Source: an uncultured Eubacteriales bacterium (GTDB lineage: Bacteria; Bacillota; Clostridia; Oscillospirales; Oscillospiraceae). Taken from it: a stretch of 22,407 bases of DNA. Location of the stretch: the NCBI GenBank assembly GCA_905198835.1, contig CAJKDY010000020.1, positions 1-22,407 of the forward strand, read 5' to 3'. Position 1 is the stretch's first letter; each line of letters starts with the position of its first letter. Below the pieces are notes generated by a model, which saw nothing but the letters and a program-made list of their open reading frames with translations, searched no databases and had not been told where the DNA came from. The position numbers and the translations under genes were made by a program. Of this stretch, positions 16,126-22,407 are shown in pieces.

Positions 16126-16169
16126 GTTGAGGCAAAATGACTGCGGCAAAGGGAATATTTTACCTCAAC
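16126..16169 (-). promoter_or_regulatory. Inverted repeat at the 5' end of the predicted glg transcript
   Basis: On the minus strand GTTGAGGTAAAAT and ATTTTGCCTCAAC form a 13-base inverted repeat (one T opposite G, which is a wobble pair in RNA) around an 18-base spacer. It begins about three bases after the start expected from the -10 box at 16179-16184. It could fold as a stem-loop that protects the mRNA 5' end, or be a two-half-site operator read as DNA. No T-run follows, so it is not a simple terminator. Confidence 0.7.
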
Positions 16170-16178
16170 TTTGTACAT

Positions 16179-16207
16179 ATTATACAGCCCGCAATGGGCC
16201 TCGTCAA
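16179..16207 (-). promoter_or_regulatory. Sigma-A promoter of the glgBCDA operon
   Basis: On the minus strand TTGACG (plus-strand 16202-16207), a spacer of exactly 17 bases, and TATAAT (16179-16184) make a near-consensus housekeeping promoter. Transcription should start near 16172, leaving a leader of about 100 bases before the glgB ATG. Confidence 0.9.
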
Positions 16208-16239
16208 GAGCGAATCGGCATTCTTTCCAAAAAAATTAT

Positions 16240-16947
16240 TCACACCTGTGGAGAACCCGCCTCCATCATCTCATGGAGACAGTCCAAGGCGTCGTGGAGC
16301 CCGCCGATGCGGTCGATGAGGCCCAGCTCCACCGCCTCCTGGCCGTAGATCACGCTGCCCACATCGGCGGCCAGTTCGCCGGTGGCCATCATCAGCCGGG
16401 TGAAGGCCTGCTTGTCTATGCCGGAGTTGGCGGTGACGAACTCGATGATGCGTTCTTGGATGCGCTGGAAATAGCTAAAGGTCTGGGGCACGGCGATGAC
16501 CATGCCGTTCATGCGCACCGGATGGATGGTCATGGCCGCCGAGGGGACGATGAACGACCGCTTGGCCGACACCGCCAAGGGCACGCCGATGGAGTGCCCG
16601 CCGCCCAGCACCAGGGACACGGTAGGCTTGCGCATCCCCGCGATGAGCTCGGCGATGGCAAGGCCGGCTTCAATGTCGCCGCCTACGGTGTTGAGCAAGA
16701 TGAGCAGCCCGTCCACCTCGTCGCTCTCCTCTACCGAGGCGAGGAGGGGCAGGACGTGCTCGTACTTGGTGGACTTGGCGCTGGGCGGCAGCAGCTGGTG
16801 GCCCTCGATCTGCCCCACGATGGTCAGGGTGTGGATGGTCCCCCGGGCGGTCCGAATGGTAGATGAGCCCAGGTCGATGATGTCCTGGAGCTGCTGGGAG
16901 CGGTCGTCGCTGTCCTCCTGGGGCTGGGTGGGATCGGTCTGCGTCAT
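16240..16947 (-). CDS. tepA: ClpP-like serine peptidase of the TepA (translocation-enhancing protein) type
   Basis: The 235-residue protein has the ClpP/crotonase fold signatures: LLILLNTVGGDIEAGLAIAE (oxyanion loop glycines near residues 89-90), LGGGHSIGVPLAVSAKR with candidate catalytic Ser119, and MTIHPVRMNG with candidate His142. Asp195 in ELAADVGSVIYGQEAVELGLID is a possible third member. The GGGHSIG form of the Ser motif and the polar N-terminal extension of about 35 residues are as in Bacillus subtilis TepA/YmfB, which is implicated in protein export or signal-peptide clearance, and unlike true ClpP (GxASMG). There is no signal peptide, so it is cytoplasmic. GGAGGAGG precedes the ATG. 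It reads towards glgB but the glg genes have their own promoter, so a functional link is not implied. The gene symbol is used by similarity. Confidence 0.87.
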   Translation of the reverse strand: MTQTDPTQPQEDSDDRSQQLQDIIDLGSSTIRTARGTIHTLTIVGQIEGHQLLPPSAKSTKYEHVLPLLASVEESDEVDGLLILLNTVGGDIEAGLAIAELIAGMRKPTVSLVLGGGHSIGVPLAVSAKRSFIVPSAAMTIHPVRMNGMVIAVPQTFSYFQRIQERIIEFVTANSGIDKQAFTRLMMATGELAADVGSVIYGQEAVELGLIDRIGGLHDALDCLHEMMEAGSPQV

Positions 16948-17016
16948 GGCAAGGTCCTCCTCCTTGTTTTTCTTAGTATGCGAAGGGCGAGGGGGCGCTA
17001 TGCGGCGCCCTTTGGC

Positions 17017-17045
17017 TTGAAATGGGGGAAAATATCTGGTATGAT
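17017..17045 (+). promoter_or_regulatory. Sigma-A promoter for the HEYGH membrane-protein gene
   Basis: TTGAAA (17017-17022), a 17-base spacer and TATGAT (17040-17045) give a good promoter 42 bases upstream of the ATG at 17087. The -10 box is inside an 11-base palindrome GGTATGATACC (17038-17048), which could be an operator. It may also drive metA by read-through. Confidence 0.8.
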
Positions 17046-17086
17046 ACCTTTATATAAATAGCGGCGTGGGAGAAGGGGGAGAGGAC

Positions 17087-17491
17087 ATGGGAGCGCTTTT
17101 CACTCTGCTCCAATGGACCTGGGGGCTGCCCCAGACGCTGTTGGGCGCTTTGGTATATCTTTCCCTGTGCTGGCGGAGCCTGGAGGATCCCGGCGGGGAG
17201 CGCCAGGGCGGAACCTTTGTGACCCGCTGGCCCTTCCAAAGGGGTCTGTCTCTGGGCTATTTCATCTTCCTGCCCCAGGAGAGCGACCGGCGGCTGCTTC
17301 GGCATGAGTACGGCCACAGTCTTCAATCTCTGGCCCTGGGGCCGTTCTACCTGCCGGTGATCGGCCTGCCCTCCCTGATTTGGGCGGGGTTGCCAGTCCT
17401 GGAGCGCCGTCGGATGCGCCGGGGCACGTCCTACTATGCCTTTTACACCGAGCGCTGGGCGGACCGCTGGGGCGGCGTGGAGGAGAGGTAG
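17087..17491 (+). CDS. Small membrane protein with HEYGH zincin-like motif, function unknown
   Basis: I recognise the pattern but not a named function. The 134-residue protein has a hydrophobic segment at residues 11-29, then HEYGH at 73-77 (HExxH, the zinc-binding core of many metallopeptidases), a second hydrophobic segment at about 83-103 (PFYLPVIGLPSLIWAGLPV), and YTERWADRWGG at 120-130 with Glu122 and Asp126 as possible third ligands. Conserved-looking HEYGH...YxExWAD proteins of this size occur in several bacteria, by memory, mostly as uncharacterised. ATG at 17087 is preferred to an in-frame GTG at 17066, because AAGGGGGAGAGG precedes the ATG. It has its own promoter upstream and lies 64 bases before metA, which also has its own promoter. 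A minimal membrane peptidase or a catalytically dead relative are both possible. Confidence 0.78.
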   Translation: MGALFTLLQWTWGLPQTLLGALVYLSLCWRSLEDPGGERQGGTFVTRWPFQRGLSLGYFIFLPQESDRRLLRHEYGHSLQSLALGPFYLPVIGLPSLIWAGLPVLERRRMRRGTSYYAFYTERWADRWGGVEER

Positions 17492-17494
17492 CTC

Positions 17495-17523
17495 TTGCGC
17501 GCGGAGGAAAGATACATTATAAT
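17495..17523 (+). promoter_or_regulatory. Sigma-A promoter for metA
   Basis: TTGCGC (17495-17500), a 17-base spacer, and perfect TATAAT (17518-17523) lie 32 bases before the metA ATG. The predicted leader is only about 25 bases, too short for a SAM riboswitch or T-box. Confidence 0.82.
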
Positions 17524-17555
17524 GTAGAGCGAGTTTCTGCAAGGAGGTCTTGCGT

Positions 17556-18470
17556 ATGCCCATCCGGATCCCCGACGCGCTGCCAGCCAGAGAGCTTTTG
17601 GAGGCGGAGAATATCTTCACCATGACCGAGTACCGGGCCTTTCATCAGGACATCCGGCCGCTGAAGGTGCTGATCTTGAATCTGATGCCCACTAAGATCG
17701 TGACGGAGACCCAGCTGCTGCGCAAGCTGTCCAACACGCCGCTGCAGATCCAGGTGGAGCTGCTGCAGACGGCCAGCTATGTGGGCCACTATACCGACCC
17801 CAGCCATCTGGAGACTTTTTATACCACGTTCGATGAAATAAAAAACAAGAAATATGACGGGATGATCATCACCGGCGCGCCGGTGGAGAATCTGGACTTC
17901 GACCAGGTGGATTACTGGAGCGAGCTGTGCGCTATCATGGATTGGTCCAAGACCCATGTCCACTCCACCCTCCACATCTGCTGGGGTGCCCAGGCTGGTT
18001 TATTCTACCACTACGGTATCCCCAAGCATGCCCTGAGTGAAAAACTCTTCGGCATCTTTGCCCACCGGGTGTTGAAGCCCAACTCACCGCTGTTTCGGGG
18101 CTTTGACGACGTGTTTTACGTGCCCCACTCCCGCTATACCGAGGTGTGGGAGCAGGACGTCCGGGCCGTAGACGCGCTGGAGCTGCTGGCGGTGTCGGAG
18201 GAGGCGGGAGTCTTCGCTGTCAAAAGCCAGGATAACCGGCAGTTCTTCCTCACCGGCCATCCGGAATACGACCCGGAGACGCTGGAGCTGGAGTATCGCC
18301 GGGACCGGGACAAGGGCCTGCCCATCGCCGTCCCCCGGCACTATTTCCCCGGCGACGACCCGACAAAAGCGCCCGTGGTCCAATGGCGCTCCGCCGCTCA
18401 GCTCCTCTATACCAACTGGCTCAACTACTACGTCTATCAGACCACCCCCTACGATGTTCGGGATATTTGA
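17556..18470 (+). CDS. metA: Homoserine O-acyltransferase MetA, acetyl-CoA type predicted
   Basis: MetA activates homoserine by acylation, the first dedicated step of methionine synthesis. The 304-residue protein is of normal length and starts MPIRIPDALPARELLEAENI, the family's N-terminal signature. Catalytic residues fall exactly at the canonical positions: Cys142 in HICWGAQAGL, His235 and Glu237 in TGHPEYD. Residue 111 is Glu (ITGAPVE); in characterised members Glu111 goes with acetyl-CoA and Gly111 with succinyl-CoA, so O-acetylhomoserine is the expected product despite the usual succinyltransferase name. ATG at 17556 is chosen over an in-frame TTG at 17550, since AAGGAGG (17541-17547) has better spacing to the ATG. 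No other methionine gene lies in the window. Confidence 0.96.
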   Translation: MPIRIPDALPARELLEAENIFTMTEYRAFHQDIRPLKVLILNLMPTKIVTETQLLRKLSNTPLQIQVELLQTASYVGHYTDPSHLETFYTTFDEIKNKKYDGMIITGAPVENLDFDQVDYWSELCAIMDWSKTHVHSTLHICWGAQAGLFYHYGIPKHALSEKLFGIFAHRVLKPNSPLFRGFDDVFYVPHSRYTEVWEQDVRAVDALELLAVSEEAGVFAVKSQDNRQFFLTGHPEYDPETLELEYRRDRDKGLPIAVPRHYFPGDDPTKAPVVQWRSAAQLLYTNWLNYYVYQTTPYDVRDI

Positions 18471-18508
18471 CAAAAATGTGAAAAGGACTGTACTTTTTTC
18501 AACCATGA

Positions 18509-18517
18509 TGTTAAAAT
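18509..18517 (+). promoter_or_regulatory. Possible extended -10 promoter for the hybrid histidine kinase
   Basis: TGTTAAAAT is an extended -10 element (TGnTAnAAT-like) 36 bases before the ATG at 18554, with only a poor -35 match (TGTACT, 17-base spacing). A consensus TTGACA at 18467-18472, overlapping the metA stop, has at best TACTTT at 18-base spacing as partner. One of the two may start kinase transcription; I cannot decide which. Confidence 0.4.
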
Positions 18518-18553
18518 GATTCCGACTGAGCGATAAGAAGGGAGCTTTTGCCC

Positions 18554-21500
18554 ATGCGTACACCCAAGAGAAAAACATGGCAAAATGTTGTGATTATTGT
18601 GCTGTTGCTGGCGGCTATCCTGGCACTGTTCCAATGGTATACCGTTGCCAACAGCCACCGCATCGAGGAGCAGAACCTGAACTATGCCATGGACTCCACT
18701 CGGCAGATGAGCTTGCGCATCCAAAGCGAGCTGGATAATACCCTGCTTCGCATCCGCAACTATGCCTATCTTTTGGGCACCGGAGAAGGCGAGCCGGAGG
18801 TGACCACGGCGCTTTTGGCGGGGATGGAAAAGAACGCCATGTTCGACGCCATCCGCTTTGTGGACCGGGACGGTATCAACCTGACCTCCAGTGGCCAGAC
18901 CTATGACTGTGCGGACCGGGAATACTATATCCAGGGCATGCAGGGCGAGAGCGGCTATGTGGTGAACGACGAGGTGGGCAGAGAGGGACAGAAGACCATG
19001 GTATTCTACGCCCCGGTCCACCATAGCGGAGAGATCATCGGCGTGCTGACCGGCCTTTACCGGGCGGAGGCGTATTTGCAGAATATGCTGCAGACCAGCT
19101 ACTTTGGGGCTTCGGCGCAGGTCTATCTCTGCAATGCCCGGGGAGAGGCGTTTGCGTCCTCCTGCGGGGAGGGCCATGAGGGCTTCTTGCCCGATACGCT
19201 GTTTGCTGAGAAGGTGATCGACGCGGAGGCTGCCCAGGGCCTTCGGGATATCTTCGCGGGCAAGGCGGAGGAGGGGGGCTTCCTCAGTGGCGAGGGCACC
19301 TCTACGGACAACCTGTGCGTGTTCCGTGTGCCGGGCTCGGAGTATATCCTGGTCCAGACCTTCCCCCAGAGCGTGACCAGCACTATGGTCGGCAATGCCA
19401 ACCGCACAGGCCTATATCTGGAGACGGTCCTGATCGGTCTGTTTGTACTCTACATTCTCTTCCTGGTGATCCGCGCTACCAAGGACCGCCGGAAGCTGGA
19501 ACGGGAAAACAAGGAGATGGGCTACGTCATCAGCGGCGTGACCACCCTCTTCTCCCGCTTTACCCTGGTAGACCTGGAGGAGGGGACCTATCGCTTCCTG
19601 GCAGGGACGACGCCGGAACGGGACGGACTGGACCGCTCGGGGCCTTACGAGAACTTTGCCGACTATCTGTGCGGCTACCTGAGCAGTGAAGCGGACCGCC
19701 AGCGCTTTGCCCAGCAGTTTTCCCAGGAGGCCATCATCCGGGACCTGGAGCAGACCAGCGACGTTCAGTATGAATATAAGCTCGACCGCAGCAGCGGCGC
19801 TACCTGGGAGCATATCAATATCGTCTGCCTGGAGCGGCGGGAGGACGGACAGGTCAGCAAGGCCATGATCCTTCGGCAGAACATCACCGACCTGAAAGAA
19901 AAGGAGCTGGCGGCCCAGGCGGAGGTGGCCCAGGCCAACCGCAAGGAGCGTCAGTACCGCATCGCCATCACCTCCACCGCCTTCAGCACCTTTGAGTTCA
20001 ACCTGACTCAGGACCGGATCGGGCAGGATGTGATCTGCGAGCTGGAGGGGAGGCAGACCTCGCTTCTGGACCGTGTGGGGCTGTCCGCGCCCTGCGCCGC
20101 GTCGGAGTACTTTGAGAAGTGGCGGGCCTTGATCTTGGAGGAGTCCGTGGAGGACTACGCCGCCGTGGTGGACCCGGAGCGGCTGAAGACCCGCTTTGAG
20201 CAGGGTGAGGCCGAGGTGGTGGTGGACTTCTGGGGCAATATTTTGCCTGATCAGCCCATCTGCGTGCGCCAGTCCTTTATTATGGCCAAGGACGATGCCA
20301 CCGGGGACATCATGGTCATGGTGGTGTCCAAGGATATCACCGTCCAGGTCCAAAAGCAGCGCGAGCAGACCCAGGCCCTCCAGGACGCGCTGATGCAGGC
20401 TCAGCACGCCAACAACGCCAAGACCACCTTCCTGTCCAATATGTCCCATGACATCCGCACCCCCATGAACGCCATCATCGGCTTTACCACCCTGGCCGTC
20501 ACCCATATCGACAACAAAGGCCAGGTCCAGGACTGCCTGCAAAAGGTCCTGTCCTCCAGTAACCATCTGCTCAGCCTGATCAACGACATCCTGGACATGA
20601 GCCGCATCGAAAGCGGTAAGATCCAGATCCAGGAGCAGGATTGCAACATCTCCGAGTTGACCCACAACCTGGTGAACATCATCCAGCCCCAGGTGAAGGC
20701 CAAGAAGCTGGAGCTGTTTATCGACACCTTTGACGTCAACAACGAAGACGTGATCACCGACAGCCTGAAGCTCAGCCAGATCTTTGTCAACCTGCTGAGC
20801 AACGCCGTGAAGTATACCCCCGCCGGCGGAACGGTGAGCTTCCGCATCCAGCAGCAGACCACCTTCCACCGGGGCTACGGCGACTATGTGTTTATCGTCA
20901 AGGATAACGGTATCGGGATGTCGCCCGAATTTGTGGAGCATATCTTCGAGCCCTTCGAGCGGGAGGCCAGCGCCACCAAGTCGGGCATCCAGGGCAGCGG
21001 CCTGGGCATGGCTATCACCAAGAACATCGTAGAGATGATGGGCGGCACCATCACGGTCCAGAGCGAAAAGGGCAAGGGCAGCGAGTTCCGGGTGGAGCTG
21101 AGCTTGAAGCTCCAGGACGTGGAGAAAAACGCCGCCGAGATCAAGGAACTCCAGGGCTTGCGGGCTCTGGTGGTGGACGACGACTGCGACAGTTGCGAGA
21201 GCGTGAGCCGGATGCTGGGCCAGATCGGTCTGCGGGCGGAGTGGACCATTTCCGGCCGGGAGGCGGTCCACCGGGCCAAGAGCGCCTACAACGAAGGAGA
21301 TTCCTACCATACCTACATCATCGACTGGCAGATGCCTGAAATGAGCGGCATCGAGGTCACCCGCCGCATCCGCGCCGCCATCGGCGACGAAGCGCCCATC
21401 GTCATCCTCACCGCCTACGACTGGACCGAGGTCGAAGAGGAGGCCAAGGCGGCGGGCGTGACCGCCTTCTGCGCAAAGCCCCTCTTTATGTCTGATCTGA

Positions 21501-21952
21501 AATCCGTTTTGCTCGCGGCCAACGACCTGGGCGAGAAGAAGCCAGAGGTCACCTGGACCCAGGCGGACTTTAGCGGTAAGCGAGTGCTGCTGGTAGAGGA
21601 CAATGAACTCAACCGGGAGATCGCCCAGTCTATTCTGGAGGAGACCGGCTTTGAAGTGGAGTCCGCCCCCGACGGCACCGACGCCGTGGAGATGATGACC
21701 CGCGCGCCGGAGGGGTATTACGACGCCATCCTGATGGACGTGCAAATGCCCACCATGGATGGTTACGAGGCCACCCGCACCATCCGCTCCATGTCCCGCA
21801 AGGACGTCAAGACCATCCCCATCATCGCCATGACCGCCAACGCCATGGAGGAGGATAAGGAGGCCGCGCTGAAAAACGGCATGAACGCCCATATCGCCAA
21901 GCCCTTGGACATCGACCTCTTTATGCAGGTCTTGGGGAAGTATCTGAGCTGA
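18554..21952 (+). CDS. Membrane-bound hybrid sensor histidine kinase with two receiver domains
   Basis: This 1132-residue protein has TM1 at about 11-29, an extracytoplasmic sensor of about 260 residues that looks like a double-Cache domain (DREYYIQGMQGE, MVFYAPVHHSGEIIGVLTG), TM2 at about 291-310, and two PAS-like regions (about 320-450 and 465-600). A HisKA domain follows with FLSNMSHDIRTPMNAIIG (phospho-accepting His632), then an HATPase with NLLSNAVKYTP, DNGIGM and GSGLGMAI. Two receiver domains end the protein: the first with VVDDD and Asp924 in IIDWQMPEMSG, the second with LVEDN and Asp1062 in LMDVQMPTMDG; both keep the Thr and Lys of functional receivers. No HPt domain or DNA-binding output is fused, so phosphate must leave through a separate protein or stay internal. 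The ATG at 18554 follows AAGAAGGGAG; TTG at 18548 is less likely. The ligand is unknown; Cache sensors usually bind small metabolites. Confidence 0.92.
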   Translation: MRTPKRKTWQNVVIIVLLLAAILALFQWYTVANSHRIEEQNLNYAMDSTRQMSLRIQSELDNTLLRIRNYAYLLGTGEGEPEVTTALLAGMEKNAMFDAIRFVDRDGINLTSSGQTYDCADREYYIQGMQGESGYVVNDEVGREGQKTMVFYAPVHHSGEIIGVLTGLYRAEAYLQNMLQTSYFGASAQVYLCNARGEAFASSCGEGHEGFLPDTLFAEKVIDAEAAQGLRDIFAGKAEEGGFLSGEGTSTDNLCVFRVPGSEYILVQTFPQSVTSTMVGNANRTGLYLETVLIGLFVLYILFLVIRATKDRRKLERENKEMGYVISGVTTLFSRFTLVDLEEGTYRFLAGTTPERDGLDRSGPYENFADYLCGYLSSEADRQRFAQQFSQEAIIRDLEQTSDVQYEYKLDRSSGATWEHINIVCLERREDGQVSKAMILRQNITDLKEKELAAQAEVAQANRKERQYRIAITSTAFSTFEFNLTQDRIGQDVICELEGRQTSLLDRVGLSAPCAASEYFEKWRALILEESVEDYAAVVDPERLKTRFEQGEAEVVVDFWGNILPDQPICVRQSFIMAKDDATGDIMVMVVSKDITVQVQKQREQTQALQDALMQAQHANNAKTTFLSNMSHDIRTPMNAIIGFTTLAVTHIDNKGQVQDCLQKVLSSSNHLLSLINDILDMSRIESGKIQIQEQDCNISELTHNLVNIIQPQVKAKKLELFIDTFDVNNEDVITDSLKLSQIFVNLLSNAVKYTPAGGTVSFRIQQQTTFHRGYGDYVFIVKDNGIGMSPEFVEHIFEPFEREASATKSGIQGSGLGMAITKNIVEMMGGTITVQSEKGKGSEFRVELSLKLQDVEKNAAEIKELQGLRALVVDDDCDSCESVSRMLGQIGLRAEWTISGREAVHRAKSAYNEGDSYHTYIIDWQMPEMSGIEVTRRIRAAIGDEAPIVILTAYDWTEVEEEAKAAGVTAFCAKPLFMSDLKSVLLAANDLGEKKPEVTWTQADFSGKRVLLVEDNELNREIAQSILEETGFEVESAPDGTDAVEMMTRAPEGYYDAILMDVQMPTMDGYEATRTIRSMSRKDVKTIPIIAMTANAMEEDKEAALKNGMNAHIAKPLDIDLFMQVLGKYLS

Positions 21953-21983
21953 ACCACATAATATAGTGTTGCGTCATCCAGGC

Positions 21984-22017
21984 CCCGCCCCCACGGCAAG
22001 TTGCTGCCGGGGGCGGG
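21984..22017 (+). terminator. Terminator after the hybrid kinase
   Basis: CCCGCCCCC (21984-21992) pairs with GGGGGCGGG (22009-22017), extended inward by GGCA/TGCC across a two-base bulge around an AGTTGC loop. The following ACTTTAGTTT is only moderately T-rich, but the stem is very strong and lies 32 bases after the kinase stop, in front of the rrn promoter. Confidence 0.75.
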
Positions 22018-22041
22018 ACTTTAGTTTACATAAACAACTTT

Positions 22042-22092
22042 TCAAAAAACAGCAAAAAAGTTCTTGACATTCTCCGGCGGCTTTGGTATGAT
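22042..22092 (+). promoter_or_regulatory. rRNA operon promoter with A-rich upstream element
   Basis: A perfect TTGACA (22064-22069), a 17-base spacer and TATGAT (22087-22092, with an overlapping GATAAT three bases on) form a strong promoter. The A-runs at about 22042-22059 just upstream of the -35 box are typical of an UP element that contacts the RNA polymerase alpha subunits. Transcription should start near 22099, about 250 bases before the 16S rRNA. Confidence 0.92.
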
Positions 22093-22098
22093 AATCGG

Positions 22099-22349
22099 GC
22101 ACTCGCCAAGAGGCGGGAGCGTATGAGCCGTGAAAAATATGGCGTGTACCTTGTAAATTAAACAACGTGACAAGAAACACGAAGCACCAGAAGTGGGCTT
22201 CAGGCTGGACGAGAGTTTAGTCGGGAGTCTATTTCAAGGTTGTCCTAAGCTTAACAGCTTGGGGGCAACGTCAAGAATTCTTTGAAGCTAAGAGATTAGC
22301 TCAATGAAGTGATTTGTGCATAGCTGAAAGGCTGTGTATAGATACCATT
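22099..22349 (+). promoter_or_regulatory. rrn leader with stem-loops and boxA-like antitermination site
   Basis: The leader has three visible stem-loops: CTCGCC/GGCGGG at 22102-22117 right at the predicted start, GAAGC..CCA/TGG..GCTTC at 22181-22201, and a longer one at 22239-22269 (CCTAAGC with GCTTGGG, extended by GTTG/CAAC). Directly after the last comes TTCTTTGAAGC at 22278-22288, close to the Firmicutes boxA pattern TTCTTTGAAAAC. The order stem-loop then boxA matches the boxB-boxA antitermination layout of rrn leaders. No open reading frame or tRNA is seen here. Confidence 0.7.

Positions 22350-22407
<58 letters not shown>

Noticed and set aside
16072..16149. A 26-residue N-terminal extension of GlgB
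   Set aside because: AGGAGG at 16078-16083 fits the ATG at 16071 and would lie inside the extension; the extension also overlaps the leader inverted repeat.
16993..17010. GGGCGC / GCGCCC hairpin upstream of the TepA-like gene as a terminator
   Set aside because: No T-run follows on either strand and no gene ends there; it is best seen as a chance GC repeat in the divergent intergenic region.
17524..17555. A SAM riboswitch or T-box in front of metA
   Set aside because: The predicted leader is only about 25 bases and has no room for either structure.
18480..18500. AAAAG...CTTTTTT as a terminator for metA
   Set aside because: The stem is only about five mainly A-T pairs, too weak to call, although the T-run is real.
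19412..21892. An 826-codon open frame on the minus strand, antisense to the hybrid kinase
   Set aside because: Same mirror-frame composition (runs of His, Gly, Leu, Val), no domain and no start signal, while the plus strand encodes intact kinase and receiver motifs.

Overview
The window looks like a chromosomal segment from a GC-rich member of the Clostridia. The gene set, the paired GlgC/GlgD glycogen enzymes, Shine-Dalgarno-led genes with sigma-A type promoters, and the first bases of a 16S rRNA gene all fit an Oscillospiraceae-like gut anaerobe. That placement is inference; only about 58 bases of 16S are present, too few to name a genus. There is no sign of phage, insertion sequences, CRISPR or tRNA genes.

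Layout. (1) 3-3893, plus strand: the end of infB, a small unknown four-helix membrane protein, rbfA, an nrnA-type DHH phosphoesterase and truB. This is the conserved translation / ribosome-maturation cluster, closed by a strong hairpin terminator at 3894-3918. (2) 3976-7592, plus strand: ribF (TTG start), a duplicated-half membrane protein resembling DUF1576, and a MATE-family exporter, tightly packed. A bidirectional terminator at 7604-7638 separates them from the next, convergent block. (3) 7649-16071, minus strand: a complete glycogen cluster read glgB-glgC-glgD-glgA-glgP. A near-consensus promoter at 16179-16207 drives glgB and the coupled genes behind it; a long inverted repeat lies at the start of the predicted transcript. 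A 26-base palindrome sits between glgA and glgP. (4) 16240-16947, minus strand: a ClpP-like TepA-type serine peptidase. (5) 17087-21952, plus strand: a small HEYGH membrane protein, metA, and a 1132-residue hybrid histidine kinase with two receiver domains. (6) 21984-22407: a terminator, then an rrn promoter with A-rich upstream sequence, a structured leader with a boxA-like site, and the 5' end of 16S rRNA.

How the genes work together. GlgC with its degenerate partner GlgD would make ADP-glucose, GlgA polymerises it, GlgB branches the polymer, and GlgP releases glucose-1-phosphate; no debranching enzyme gene (glgX or pullulanase type) is in the window. MetA carries Glu at position 111, so acetyl-CoA rather than succinyl-CoA is the expected donor. 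The main oddities are a 61-residue lysine/alanine histone H1-like tail on the branching enzyme, the inverted repeat at the glg transcript start, a two-fold internal repeat in the DUF1576-like protein, and two small membrane proteins of unknown function (1333-1707 and 17087-17491). I found no convincing wholly new multi-gene system; the best leads are the GlgB tail and the glg leader.
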